Positions 35,501 to 45,412 are shown, numbered from the stretch's first letter. The stretch is DNA of 64,000 bases from Corallochytrium limacisporum (GCA_002811645.1 PDIP01000060.1:77721-141720); one strand, 5' to 3'. Notes: generated by a model from the sequence alone, not told the origin. Numbers and translations are program-made.

Positions 35501-38500
35501 AACGACAGGCACCGTCACGTGGTCTCAGGAAGGCCAGTTCGGAAGACTCTGCCAGTGGGGACGTTAGGAATGATGATGAAGCCGATGATGAGGACGACAA
35601 CATTGAGTTGCTCAAACAGAAGGCTATTGAAAACGCCAAAAGCGCTATCGATGAACAGAAGGCTCGCACGGCCCAGTTCGATGCCGAGTACCAGGCTGAA
35701 CAGGAGGCCGCGGCTGCCAACGCAGAGGGCGGTACTGAATCAACAGTGCGGAAGGCTGGACGAACGGGGGCACTGACTTTCGATAATCCGCAGATGGGCG
35801 AGGGTTACGCGACCCTGCGGCAGCCCAAGATGTTTAACGGTACAATGAAGGGCTACCAGCTAAAGGGTATTAGTTGGTTGTACAATCTCTACGACCAGGG
35901 CATCAATGGTATTCTGGCCGATGAGATGGGTCTCGGAAAAACGGTGCAATCCATTGCTCTACTATGCCACATTGCAGAGACGCAGAATATTTGGGGACCA
36001 TTCCTAGTCATTGCACCTGCTTCAACACTGCACAATTGGTTGCAAGAATTCAAGCAATTTGCGCCTACGTTCCAGGTCTTACCGTACTGGGGCAATATTG
36101 AGGAACGTAAGGTCCTGCGAAAGTTCTGGAACCACCGTGGCATCTACACCAAGTCGAGTGCGTGCCACGTCGTAGTCACCAACTATCAGCTCGTGGTGTC
36201 GGATGCGAATTACTTCCAGCGTGTGAAATGGCAGTACATGATTCTCGACGAAGCTCAGGCTATCAAATCGAGCTCTTCGATACGCTGGAAGACTCTGCTC
36301 GGTTTCAACTGCCGCAATCGTCTGCTATTGACTGGTACGCCGATCCAAAACTCAATGGCCGAGCTATGGGCCCTATTGCATTTCATTATGCCCAGTCTAT
36401 TCGACAGCCACAAGGAATTCAGTGAATGGTTCAGTAAGGATATTGAGGCCACAGCGACGGATCAGAAAGGCGGTATCGATGAAGCCCAGTTGCGCCGGTT
36501 GCACATGATCCTCAAGCCGTTCATGCTGCGCCGTGTAAAGACAAGCGTGGACCTGGAGCTGCCGGATAAGATTGAGATTGAACTGAACTGTGGGTTATCC
36601 GCACGCCAGATGGCCCTATACACGGGCATTCGCAAGAAGATTAGTATCGAAGAGCTGTTGGATACGGCCCTCGAATTCGGCAACCAAACTACAGAGGACA
36701 ATAATCAGCAAGTCAGTCGATTGATGAACCTGGTCATGCAGTTTCGCAAGGTCTGCAACCACCCAGATCTATTCGAGCGGCGTGAGCCCGACTCGCCATT
36801 CTTCTTTAGTCCCGAATTGTGCCATGTTGGTCGTCGGAACATTCGTCAGCTAAGAGAAGCGCAACAGGCCACCGGTGGGCTCATGATCAATACCACTGCC
36901 ACTGCTGCGGAACGGAAAGCTATCCCGGCGTCCCAATACCCACTCTTCAGCTGTCAGACCGACGCGAGCATGACGAATCCGTCCATTTTTGCCACACAGC
37001 GTAGCCCTTGGAATCACAATGAAATGATTTGGGTCAATCCAAGTGTGACGCGCCCATTGACTGTCCTTGTACCACGAATTGTATTTGAGCAGGCTATGAC
37101 TATCCACCGCATGCAGAACGACGGGTTTGTGGTGCCTAGCACCAATGAGGGCCGTGTGTTGCAGCGTTGGATCGGTAACCGGCTGCTCTGGAACGAACAG
37201 TATGTTCACAACTGCGTTATGGGCGACTCGCAGGGCAAGGACGACTCCATTTTTGCCTTTGTACGCCTCTCCGGGCTCACTGCGGGCGATTTCGTGGGCT
37301 GTGGCTTGGGCTTGACTGCGGCCATCACCCGCCCTGTCGCGTCTATTCTGCCACAACACCGTCATAGTTCGATCGCGGCTGAGGGTCGTGCAGCCGTGGC
37401 CTTGCTCTGCATTGCGCATGAATGGTCGCGGAAGCGAGCGGCTATTTCGACTGTTCGCGACACTGAAGGCAGCCGCAGTAGCCAGAACGACAAAGAAACG
37501 GTGATCAGCTGCGGCGGGACGATGGATAGCACCGTATTGCTTCGAGAGATCACGTCTACCCGATACTCCAATGGTCATAACGATGCGAACATGATGCTCA
37601 AGCCGGTTATGAAGTCCGATCTAATGCTTCATGCCCTGAACGGCGGTCTTGCCATCCTACCAGGTATCGTTAGTGGCGACAACGATGCCTTCGACCTCTA
37701 CACCCTGCAGAGCTGGAGCCTGAACCTTCAATGCACCTTGGACGGGGCCCTGGCTCCTGTCCCTGATCTGTATGCCAGCCACCCGCGTGGCGAATGTCAT
37801 GCACCCCTGTCCGCCTCCCGGGCGCCGAGCTATCAGCAATCTTATGCGGAACCAACCACTATTACGGATGACTCCTGGGCTATGTTCTGGCTGTCCGGCA
37901 TTTGGTACGCGCCCGCACAGGCCAACCGCCGCCGCCTGATGATCGCAAGTGCTGTGGACGACGCTGCAAACGAGGACGCAAATGACCGGTTTATGGCTGC
38001 GCTGCTTTCTGGTGACCAGGATGCTGCAGCTAATGCCAGCCACGAGCAAGCAATGATCGTCGCTCCCATGCTTGAGCATGCAGACAATGATGCGACCCTG
38101 CTTAATCCGTCGCGTCGGGACCTGTCCTGCCACCAACCGTTATCATGTCCGCTCCAGGTGCCGGAGAAGCGCCTTCTCATCTCGGACGCTGGCAAACTGC
38201 GTACCCTGGATCGTCTGCTTGTCACGCTTAAGAACGAGGGCCATCGTACATTACTTTACTCGCAGATGACCCGTATGATTGATCTTTTGGAGGAGTATCT
38301 GACTTTCCGACAGTACAAGTATATTCGGTTGGATGGTAGCTCCAAGATCAGTGATCGTCGCGATATGGTAAGTGATTTCCAGACCCGCGATGACATTTTT
38401 GTGTTCCTTCTGTCCACCAGGGCCGGTGGCCTGGGAATCAACCTGACGGCTGCTGACACAGTGATTTTCTACGACTCGGACTGGAATCCGACCGTGGACC

Positions 38501-38847
38501 AGCAGGCCATGGATCGTGCACACCGTGTCGGTCAGACGAAGCAAGTCACAGTATACCGCATGGTCACAAAGGGTTCGATCGAGGACCGTATCCTGCAGCG
38601 CGCCCGTCAGAAGTCCCAGATTCAAAGCATGGTCATTTCCGGCAGCGGCAGCTTCAAGGGCACAGCGGACAAGCTTGTCGCGAGTGATGTGGTCAACATG
38701 CTGCTCGACGACGACGAAATGGAGCGCAACTTCCGCAAAAAGCAGAAGGAGCGCAAGGCCATGGAGAAGCGCCGAGCGGCGGAACGGCGCAAGCGGCGCA
38801 AGCTGGAGGAGATTGAGCGGCAGAAGGCTTTGCATCAGATTGCTTAA
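32593..38847 (+). CDS. INO80: INO80 chromatin-remodeling ATPase
   Basis: A single uninterrupted 2084-codon frame. Residues 1-330 are a Gln/Pro/Tyr/Gly-rich low-complexity region with many GYxQ and YYQQ steps. The DBINO domain lies at about 735-890, basic and helical, which identifies INO80 rather than SWR1 or other Snf2 proteins. Helicase lobe 1 starts at about 1090, with the P-loop DEMGLGKT at 1110-1117 (Lys1116) and the Walker B box DEAQ at 1219-1222. After the LTGTPIQN motif and the protrusion comes an insertion of about 460 residues (about 1396-1856), longer than the roughly 300 usual in human INO80; in the family this loop binds the RuvBL1/2 hexamer. Lobe 2 follows, with motif V (TRAGGLGINL) and motif VI (DRAHRVGQ, 1974-1981). 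All key ATPase residues are present, so it should be active. The product is a nuclear motor that slides and edits nucleosomes. Its 3' end faces the ArfGAP gene 258 bp away. Confidence 0.97.
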   Translation: MGDQPPPPPGDGQGPPQNTYAQQGQQAGTQDPYYGQFYHQQQGQQQAHYSGYQGQYAPPPPQQQQASGYGQGAGYYSQPPPPQYGHQPPPQQQAPTQSGYGQQGYYQQPPPQQQQYSGQGYYQQAPPNQQYYAGYNQQPTPQQTQYNQPPQPQQQQQASSFGQVSPQPPGARDQSPSYAQRRPSPYKAEEHYGSQQPPPQQQYYPPPPPQTGENQPPQDQQQQQPQQQQPSHLQPPQYQSGGYAPYVPPTTSDEPSQQHSKQNEKSESAPPPRPQQQRAMAPSAAAPAYTPGPWDQQQKPQHQTHYPHPHTVPTQHAPSNVHHHGPPKPSPRQHHGPGTTPSASTARGYKMGSGDAAAAAAYKPKQVTRKASAKKNPRPRMINGVMDDIDEIIVSINDLPTTPKQELLEHRRKELNGDMDGYIQVPSSKHQRTVHNREAIHRHRIGDAFLDTLDMMEDHEDDVKEVGIPNRLIQNGAQVVHAQEDTFTTVPQSGSTKKPGDKKKITTAANGAHGPDTKDTGADEKKPLIISTDITRAMPKKGMDDAFFAHNTKFVTPEEYGILLARHKGRHVDRIKDNDKTKLSVATMRKLTSGLNTFKRSNASLANEKIKVTAAQGNGFLPQNIGAASMILETLTKTKKKSGSVVGMVIAGTRIPSGLSRSERRKLARRLQKEQMRIAAGLDPNAPEDGKKKARRSRTRVARDLKEDEDGAIPRRRRRRVSKEPKPPKIPKIKLTREERLERARTRRQEKRRELKERKDLQSEASRLAKSRRLAYRSLCRVDIPRAFKEFQARYNQVLSNARKISMQTQKEVKKAAIQRHKDNGGVPLRAKKLVKQMLRYWRHAERQEKEVQKRQEKEDLIRRRAEEELREAKRQQRKLNFLITQTELYAHFVGAKVGTAAAQAPEAKSNSNGGDVEPQTEDIAAKVGGEDPVKISENEILKQLEAGMTQEEIEQAKQEAAAVQKEKGKRQAPSRGLRKASSEDSASGDVRNDDEADDEDDNIELLKQKAIENAKSAIDEQKARTAQFDAEYQAEQEAAAANAEGGTESTVRKAGRTGALTFDNPQMGEGYATLRQPKMFNGTMKGYQLKGISWLYNLYDQGINGILADEMGLGKTVQSIALLCHIAETQNIWGPFLVIAPASTLHNWLQEFKQFAPTFQVLPYWGNIEERKVLRKFWNHRGIYTKSSACHVVVTNYQLVVSDANYFQRVKWQYMILDEAQAIKSSSSIRWKTLLGFNCRNRLLLTGTPIQNSMAELWALLHFIMPSLFDSHKEFSEWFSKDIEATATDQKGGIDEAQLRRLHMILKPFMLRRVKTSVDLELPDKIEIELNCGLSARQMALYTGIRKKISIEELLDTALEFGNQTTEDNNQQVSRLMNLVMQFRKVCNHPDLFERREPDSPFFFSPELCHVGRRNIRQLREAQQATGGLMINTTATAAERKAIPASQYPLFSCQTDASMTNPSIFATQRSPWNHNEMIWVNPSVTRPLTVLVPRIVFEQAMTIHRMQNDGFVVPSTNEGRVLQRWIGNRLLWNEQYVHNCVMGDSQGKDDSIFAFVRLSGLTAGDFVGCGLGLTAAITRPVASILPQHRHSSIAAEGRAAVALLCIAHEWSRKRAAISTVRDTEGSRSSQNDKETVISCGGTMDSTVLLREITSTRYSNGHNDANMMLKPVMKSDLMLHALNGGLAILPGIVSGDNDAFDLYTLQSWSLNLQCTLDGALAPVPDLYASHPRGECHAPLSASRAPSYQQSYAEPTTITDDSWAMFWLSGIWYAPAQANRRRLMIASAVDDAANEDANDRFMAALLSGDQDAAANASHEQAMIVAPMLEHADNDATLLNPSRRDLSCHQPLSCPLQVPEKRLLISDAGKLRTLDRLLVTLKNEGHRTLLYSQMTRMIDLLEEYLTFRQYKYIRLDGSSKISDRRDMVSDFQTRDDIFVFLLSTRAGGLGINLTAADTVIFYDSDWNPTVDQQAMDRAHRVGQTKQVTVYRMVTKGSIEDRILQRARQKSQIQSMVISGSGSFKGTADKLVASDVVNMLLDDDEMERNFRKKQKERKAMEKRRAAERRKRRKLEEIERQKALHQIA

Positions 38848-39104
38848 TATTGTAGCGAGCATCAAAGAATTATTACAGTAGTCGACCCACGTCCATACTG
38901 ATTAGAAATATCCCCGATTCAAAGTTTTGTAATGCTATAGGGATGCTTAGGTGTCTGTGTGTCGTGCAACGGCAGAAGAATCTCTTCGGTCGGTTATGGT
39001 CGGTGAATCTAGTATAGTGTGAGTGTCTGCATGGAACTTTGTGAAATGAAAGCATGAAGCCACATATGAAAATGATGATCATTGTAAATCATGGACATGC
39101 TAGC

Positions 39105-40907
39105 TCATGCAAAGGGATTGCCTCCGCCCTGCTGCTGCTGCTGTGGAGACTGCATGGGCTGCATGGTGCTTCCCCCGATGTTGCCAAAGGCAGCGAAAGG
39201 GTTGTTGCTCTGCTGCTGCTTTTGCTGCGATTGTCCACCGACTCCTCCAAGTCCAGCAAACGCCTCCTGCTGTGCACTAGCGGCAAAGGGATTGCCACCA
39301 CCACCGCCACTATTACTGCCAGGCTGTTGCTGCATCGGCGGCCTCGGTGGTCCCTGCTGCTGTTGCTGCTGAGGCCCTGGCCCTCCGAACCCGCCAAATC
39401 CACCAAATGGGTTGCCGCCCTGCTGTTGCTGCTTCTGAGGTCCGCCCTGTTGGCCTGGGTACGTGTACTGCTGCGGTTGCTGCTGCGGTTGCTGCTGCGG
39501 TTGCTGCTGCTGCTGCTGGGGACGAGGAGGTCCACCCATACCTCCGAATGGATTGCTACCGGCGCCAACCCCCCCGCCGTTTTGAGTTTGCATTGGTGGC
39601 ATGCCCGGCACCGAGTGTCCTCCCGAACCAGCAGGCGGTCCAGATGAGAGTGAGCTAAAGTCCATGTCACGCAAGGCGGCGTATCGGTCGCCACTGTTGC
39701 CGCTTGCAGCTGGTCCGCCGCTCGGAGGCGGGGCGGCGGCTGAACCGGGCGCGGGCCCAGAGCCAGTGGTCGGCACCAGCGGTGCGCCCATAAACGCCGG
39801 GGGACGATTGCCCTGAGGCTGCTGTGGTTGTGAAGGTTGCTGCTGCTGTTGGGTCTGCTGAGATTGCATCGGGGATCCCCCAAAATTTCCGAAAGGATTC
39901 GACGGCTGCGCTTGCTGCTGCTGTTGCGGTGGCTGCTGAGCTGCGGGCGGTCCCCCGAAGTTTGCAAACGGATTTGCTGCTGACTGTGGTGGTGGCTGCT
40001 GCTGCTGCTGTTGCTGCTGCTGAGGTGCTTGTGGCTGCTGTGGCTGCTGCTGAGCTGGTGGTCCTCCAAAGGTCCCGAAAGGATTTGTGGCTGACTGTGG
40101 AGGTGCCTGCTGCTGTTGCTGTTGATGCTGAGCACCAGGCGCTCCAAAGTTACCAAATGGATTCGATGACTGCTGCTGTGGCTGCTGCTGTGGCTGCTGC
40201 TGCGGCTGCTGCTGCGGCCCACCCGAACTGAAAGCACTGAATAGCTCCGCAGCAGTGCTGCCCGGGACAGATTGTGACTGGCCGCCAGATCCGTCAAAGT
40301 CGAGCAGAGTGCCGCCTTTCGGTGCCTGGACGCTCACGCTCTGTGGTGGTCCTCCGGGGACCGCGCCGATGGCGAAAGGATTGCTGTGCTGTCCGGCTGG
40401 CGATTGCTGCGAAGGGATCGTACCGGACCGTGACCGGGGCGCAGACTGGGGTGGTGCCATCAGACCACCACCATGGGCTCCTGAGTGATGTGCTCGCTGT
40501 TGTGGTTGATTCTCTGGGACCGAGCTCGGGTCAACGTAGAAGCGCTTTTCAATGTATTTTGCCTTGATCCACCTCCGAAGGACATCACTTTGTCCTGGCT
40601 CGGGAGGTTTCATGTCATTCCCGGGACTGTATCGCCCTTGGTAAATAGCCTTTGCGCGCGCATTACCACCGGCACGGATTCCGCTCATATCGGCGGCCGT
40701 GAACTTTGCCATGGAAATAGATTTCAACTTCATTTCCGAGAACTCACGTAGGATACCAGCGCAGGTCTGGCATACAAAGGAGTCATTGTATAGATTTACG
40801 TATGTTGGGCCACGGGCACCGCACTCTAGGCAGTGTTTGTTCTCCTCCATGCGAACCATCTTTCGCAACTCATCAACGTTGCGGTCATCTTGCGATCTGG
40901 GTGCCAT
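39105..40907 (-). CDS. AGFG-type ArfGAP with ten NPF motifs
   Basis: A 600-residue protein. The N-terminal ArfGAP zinc finger is CxxC-x16-CxxC (Cys26, 29, 46, 49), with the probable arginine finger Arg54 in GILREF and the KSISMAKFT segment typical of AGFG/AGD14-type proteins; the domain ends near 125 at KRFYVD. The rest is Gln/Pro/Gly-rich and disordered, and carries ten Asn-Pro-Phe motifs. The last one ends the protein as NPFA. NPF binds EH domains of EPS15-like endocytic adaptors, and human AGFG1 uses the same arrangement. The role is therefore likely Arf GTP hydrolysis coupled to clathrin-mediated traffic. PolyQ is encoded by mixed CAG/CAA with trinucleotide repetition, as at about 39470-39515, and may vary in length between strains. 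Convergent with INO80. Confidence 0.92.
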   Translation of the reverse strand: MAPRSQDDRNVDELRKMVRMEENKHCLECGARGPTYVNLYNDSFVCQTCAGILREFSEMKLKSISMAKFTAADMSGIRAGGNARAKAIYQGRYSPGNDMKPPEPGQSDVLRRWIKAKYIEKRFYVDPSSVPENQPQQRAHHSGAHGGGLMAPPQSAPRSRSGTIPSQQSPAGQHSNPFAIGAVPGGPPQSVSVQAPKGGTLLDFDGSGGQSQSVPGSTAAELFSAFSSGGPQQQPQQQPQQQPQQQSSNPFGNFGAPGAQHQQQQQQAPPQSATNPFGTFGGPPAQQQPQQPQAPQQQQQQQQQPPPQSAANPFANFGGPPAAQQPPQQQQQAQPSNPFGNFGGSPMQSQQTQQQQQPSQPQQPQGNRPPAFMGAPLVPTTGSGPAPGSAAAPPPSGGPAASGNSGDRYAALRDMDFSSLSSGPPAGSGGHSVPGMPPMQTQNGGGVGAGSNPFGGMGGPPRPQQQQQQPQQQPQQQPQQYTYPGQQGGPQKQQQQGGNPFGGFGGFGGPGPQQQQQQGPPRPPMQQQPGSNSGGGGGNPFAASAQQEAFAGLGGVGGQSQQKQQQSNNPFAAFGNIGGSTMQPMQSPQQQQQGGGNPFA

Positions 40908-43142
40908 GGCTGAATTGTTTGCCTTGTAATCTCTGTATCAATTTTCTTTGTTGCTGGAAATCTATCTATAATTTTGGGTCCTCTGCTTTAGATTTGTTAC
41001 TGTAGCGTGCTAACTTTTCCTATGCCTTTGTCAGAACTTCATCCCCACAAAGGAAAAGCACTACCCGTCCTGACGAAGACCCGCGCGTCTTTTCCGCTAT
41101 CAGTCCAAAACTGTGTTGTGACACAGATTCATGTCTTCTCATACGTCACCGAGACCCAACCAGCTGTCCTACATCGGCTTGAATGTGGAAAAGCACATTC
41201 CGAAGCACGCTTTTGTCTACAGGCGGAATGACGTCGAATCCCAATGCTTAGCCGCCCCCCTTTCCTCCCTCCATTCCGTGCTTTCTCGCAACAACGCGTA
41301 GTAGCACAAGAGCTGCACTGCCCCCAACCAACGGCTCCGTCCACCCATACATTCCCCCTCCCCTTTCTCACCTTCCCTCCCGAACACCACCACCTCTCCC
41401 TCCCAACCCCATCCCTCTTCGGCCAAGCGCCAGCAAGGCGACCGTACTTGGTTCCAGTGCTGCTCCTCCGACCACTCTTCCGTCCCCGAACTGTCCCCTG
41501 CCCACCCTTGCGCGCAATGAGCGCTATCAAACGGCGCGCTGCAAATGGGGGGACCCGGCAAAAAAAAAACAAGAAAAATAAAAAAATGGAAGAAACCAAC
41601 AAAAGGAAATACACCGTTGATCCCCTCCCGCTCTGCGCTCCCGCTGGGCCGTGATTCGAGCTCTCTGGAGGAAGGCACCGATTGGCCCCGCCGACTGTGT
41701 TTCTTTTTCCCCCCTTTGCCTATGCGGCCCGGTAACGCGGGAGCCCGGGGGGGGAGGGGGAGGGGGGGCCTTCTTCCTCAGCACTCCCGCCACGGCTGCT
41801 TTTCTTGGCCCGAAACGTTCCGATCACCCGCTCCCAGTTCCACTGAAGAGCCCTACCCAATAGAACGCTCACTCTCTCTGTTCAGAGTAGTCTCTGAAAT
41901 AAACGATGAAACACACCTGGAAAGGAACAGCAAGCGAATGAAGTCACAGGGGGCCACAGCATGTCGCTCACAAGGTGGAGGAGTAGGAGGACATGACCCG
42001 TTCGAGCCTCGGAACGCACATGAGGAGCGAGCTGCCCTTGTCACCGGTACCTGATATGCCCGAACACCAGACGACCTAAAACACATATCAGTTCCCACTC
42101 CTTCCCACCACCACACCAAAACGGCAAAAGGTTTTTGTTGCTGGCACTGGTAGCAGAGGCACACGATGAGAAGTTGGGGTGGCTCTGCTGAACGGGGGAT
42201 TGCCCCCTTTCAAAGCCACAAAACGGCGGGCCCCAGTTTGGACCCCGGAAAAGGGAAAAGGTTAGTTGGGGAGGGAAATTGCTGAGAACCGAACGGAAAA
42301 AGTATAAAAAGAGGGAGGGAATGCGAAATCACACTCTAAGGGTAACGGAGTAAACACTCAAAATGAAAATGGAAGCGCGCGCACAATCCGGCCCCTGGTG
42401 TTCAATATGTTTACTATAGAATACGCTTGAGAATAGCGTGCTGCTTGGCCCCACTCCATCGCTGGTAGTGACGTCCGATTGGGTGCTGGCCAGCAGTGTC
42501 TCAATGTGGCCTGGTTTGCACATCCGGATATAAAATTAGGGACGCGGGGAGGGGCAGGAAAAAACACACACAAATCGTTGAAGCGTACACACATGATTTT
42601 TTCATGTTTTTTACGCCTTGGTACTTTTTGTTGGGGAATCGGAATTTTTCTTAATTTTGAGGTATTCGGTGGGGCCTTATTCAGCACAGTAGTTTAGTAA
42701 TGAAATAACCGGAGAAGGTTGCAAGATTCATTCCCAATACAAATTAACGGAAATGTCGCCTCATTGGGCCATTTACAGTAGTCTGGCCCTCCCTTTGGCC
42801 CACTGGGGTGGCCTGCACCATTGAAAACTTGATACCTGCAGTCCGTGAGTACTGCGGGACTATGCGCTTTTCGCCTTCGCGAGCGCTCATTTCCAGCTCC
42901 AAAGTGACCCTCAATACGTTCATTACCAACTGGAACGACGGTATCCCTCGAACCACAGGAGCCGAGTTCTAGGGTCATACAGAAGCAAGGCACTAATGTC
43001 ATATCGTAATTGTATCCTATTGAACGAAGGAGATCATGGAAGCTATTTGAAGTGATAAGATATTTAAGTGCTGGTACTAATATGTTTGCCGTCATAGATT
43101 TATTTTTACGGTTAGTCTGTCAATCTATTCAAATCTACAACC
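40908..43142. other. Intergenic, homopolymer-rich
   Basis: Upstream of both the ArfGAP (minus) and uS19 (plus). It contains C-rich sequence at 41250-41420, an A-rich stretch at about 41560-41590, a G run region at about 41745-41770, and AT-rich sequence before uS19. Open frames here have biased composition and no domain. A TATAAAAA at about 42303-42311 has no gene after it. Confidence 0.5.
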
Positions 43143-44095
43143 ATGGCTGTAAGTATTTTACTTGGGACAGAATGAAACTATTAGATACTAAGGGATATCA
43201 GAGTGGGAAGAAAAATCTGGGCTACGTCAACACGACAATTTTGTACATATAGGTCCATCCGCTCGTGGAAGTGATTGGGTTTGCGAATGTATTGCTTGTT
43301 TCGCAGTGGTGGCAACTGGAATGACCATGGTATAGTACAGCCAATGTTACGCTTTCACTCAATTATCATAATTGTGACAAAGTGTGACAGTAGGCCCATG
43401 CTAAAGAGTGGACCATATCCATATTAGCCTGCCATGCACTTGCGGATCTAAGGTAGACATGGGCATGTACTGATCGTTTCCCGAAGGACGAACCTATGCC
43501 AAGAATTTGTCACAAGAGTGTCCAGATTCTCTCCCTAATTCGTATCGCCGCGGTCTCTTTGTGAATTTTGTCAATTTCGCTATGACCTCCTTTCATGATC
43601 ATGAACTGGGTTTGCTAACATTGCTTTTATTCTTCCAATCTATTTTATCTACAGGACGCCGCCGCCGCCGAACAGCGCCAGAAGCGTACTTTCCGCAAGT
43701 TCTCTTACCGTGGTATTGACCTCGAGCAGTTGCTTGACCTCAAGAGTGAGCAGCTGACCTCTTTGGTCTGCGCCCGCCAGCGCCGCCGCTTCAACCGCGG
43801 TCTCAAGCGCAAGCCGATGACTCTGATCAAGAAGCTCCGTAAGGCTAAGAAGAACTGCCCCGTCAACGAGAAGCCCGAGCCCGTCAAGACCCACCTCCGC
43901 AACATGATTGTGGTCCCTGAGATGATTGGCTCCATCGTTGCCATTTACAACGGAAAGTCTTTCAACCAGGTTGAGATCAAGCCCGAGATGGTGGGACACT
44001 ACCTCGGTGAGTTCAGTATCACTTACAAGCCCGTCGGTCACGGTCGCCCCGGTATCGGATCTACTAACAGCTCTCGCTTCATTCCTCTGAAGTGA
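43143..44095 (+). CDS. RPS15: 40S ribosomal protein uS19 (S15), two exons
   Basis: Exon 1 is only ATG GCT (43143-43148) and exon 2 runs 43655-44095; the join is phase 0 and gives 148 residues, the normal eukaryotic length. Exon 2 begins with an Asp/Ala/Glu stretch and then [13 protein letters not shown], the uS19 start signature, followed by [19 protein letters not shown] and the C-terminal [20 protein letters not shown] region. The conserved tail needed for late 40S maturation is present. Without the intron the open frame lacks an ATG before the conserved N-terminus, which supports the splice model. The product belongs to the head of the small subunit. Convergent with UCH37, 345 bp between stops. 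Confidence 0.93.
43149..43654 (+). other. Spliceosomal intron in uS19 gene
   Basis: 506 bp. The 5' site is GTAAGT directly after the second codon, the branch-like TGCTAAC lies at 43613-43619, about 36 bases before the 3' site, and the 3' site is a pyrimidine-rich stretch ending CTACAG. This is the only intron needed in the window. I looked for a hosted C/D snoRNA (TGATGA and CTGA pair) and saw none. Confidence 0.88.
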
Positions 44096-44440
44096 AGTGG
44101 CTGATCTTTGTTGGAATCCTAAACATCGGTCATCTTAACTTAGTCATTTTTAATTTTCTTCACATCTAGCATAACGTAAACTACCATGTGTTTCTCATCA
44201 TAAGAACCTAAAAACCGAGTTTTTGTACTTCTTCTTTAGTCTAACATTGTTTTTGCTTGCGGTGTGGATGGTGATGTCCCTGGAAAGGAGTCTCTTCATG
44301 TTGATCGAGCTTTCTGGTAGAATTTGTCCTTGTACTTCCAAAATATTCGTACAAGTAGAAACTGTCAAGATTCCTGTTGGCATCAACGTCCCTAACTATG
44401 AAGATGTTTCTATTAGAACACTGCAGATTTTGAGGGGAGC
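44096..44440. other. Convergent 3' flank, nothing recognised
   Basis: Shared 3' flank of uS19 and UCH37. T-rich on the plus strand at about 44140-44250. No gene. Confidence 0.5.
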
Positions 44441-45412
44441 TTACTGACCTCCCTTACCAGCCTGCCTCGCCGCGTGCCGGGCCTGTGCCTTCTCGCGCGC
44501 TTGCTTAACACGATCGCCCAGCTCGTGCTTTTCCGCAAGAACCTTGAGCGTCTCCAGGATCAATGGCATAAAATTGTGCTGTCGACGAGCATTCTCCTTG
44601 GCCCACTGCGCTCGCTTGGCCTCCTCCTGTGCAACCTCAACCTTGAGGTCAGCTAATTGCTCGTCAATCTCCGATTCAGCAGCACCAGTCATAGCCTCTC
44701 GGACTTGCCCTATTTGCTCTCCTAAACTTACCAGTCGGTCTTTGGTAATTGCAAGAAGATTGAATCGAATCTCTGACGCTGCATAGCGTGTAATGCGCTG
44801 CTGAATGACCTCTGCGGCATGCTCGTACCATGCCCGTCCAGAAGCACTGCCGTGGTCTATCGGAGATGACCTCAGACCGTCCAGTTCATAAACATTGCCG
44901 TCTTTGCCTGGAATATAGGCTACGAAATGGAAAACGTCGTCATCCTTGGGCCCATGGTCCTTGTGCTCCAGCAGGTACATGTCCGTACGACTGAAACTGT
45001 TATGCACGGAACGGATGACGTCGCTGTTGCTGATGGCAAGGCCCTTCATTTCCGGATCGAACTCAGATGTAAACAACTTGAACTCTTTGAGCGTGTCGCC
45101 AAGTTCCACGGTGTCCTCCTGGTTCATCAGCACAGAGAGAATGGCCTGTGTGGCACACGCGTTGGTGATAATCTGACGGGCAAAGAAAATTCCTTTATCT
45201 GACGCTTCCACCAGGGGTCCCGCTGCATCCTCTTCTCGCCATTTGAATAAGAAAATCAGACCATAAATGGGACTGAGCTGCTGTAATGTGATTGCATCCA
45301 GACTGTGCAGTTCCTCCACCTGCACTCCCTTAACTCCAACATCTTGTACAAGCTTGGTGAACAGACCGGGATCTGACTCAATCAGGCACCAATTGTCTCC
45401 GTCCTCTGCCAT
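44441..45412 (-). CDS. UCHL5: Ubiquitin C-terminal hydrolase UCH37/UCHL5
   Basis: A 323-residue deubiquitinase, close to the 329 of human UCHL5. The peptidase C12 domain begins with NWCLIESDPGLFT. It has the oxyanion Gln80, the nucleophile Cys86 in NACATQA, His162 in VFHFVAYIP and Asp178 in ELDGL, so the triad is complete. The crossover loop (about 130-160) is present. The C-terminal ULD tail (about 215-323) includes a long helix and the RRQHNFMPLILETLKVLAE segment that in the family binds RPN13/ADRM1 (proteasome) or NFRKB (INO80 complex). It is predicted to trim ubiquitin chains at the proteasome and perhaps to associate with INO80, which is also encoded in this window. The last residues are basic, as in UCH37. 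Intronless; the start is at an ATG that matches the family N-terminus. Confidence 0.96.
   Translation of the reverse strand: MAEDGDNWCLIESDPGLFTKLVQDVGVKGVQVEELHSLDAITLQQLSPIYGLIFLFKWREEDAAGPLVEASDKGIFFARQIITNACATQAILSVLMNQEDTVELGDTLKEFKLFTSEFDPEMKGLAISNSDVIRSVHNSFSRTDMYLLEHKDHGPKDDDVFHFVAYIPGKDGNVYELDGLRSSPIDHGSASGRAWYEHAAEVIQQRITRYAASEIRFNLLAITKDRLVSLGEQIGQVREAMTGAAESEIDEQLADLKVEVAQEEAKRAQWAKENARRQHNFMPLILETLKVLAEKHELGDRVKQAREKAQARHAARQAGKGGQ

Noticed and set aside
43149..43654. snoRNA hosted in the uS19 intron
   Set aside because: No C box TGATGA with a matching D box, and no clear H/ACA double hairpin could be read.
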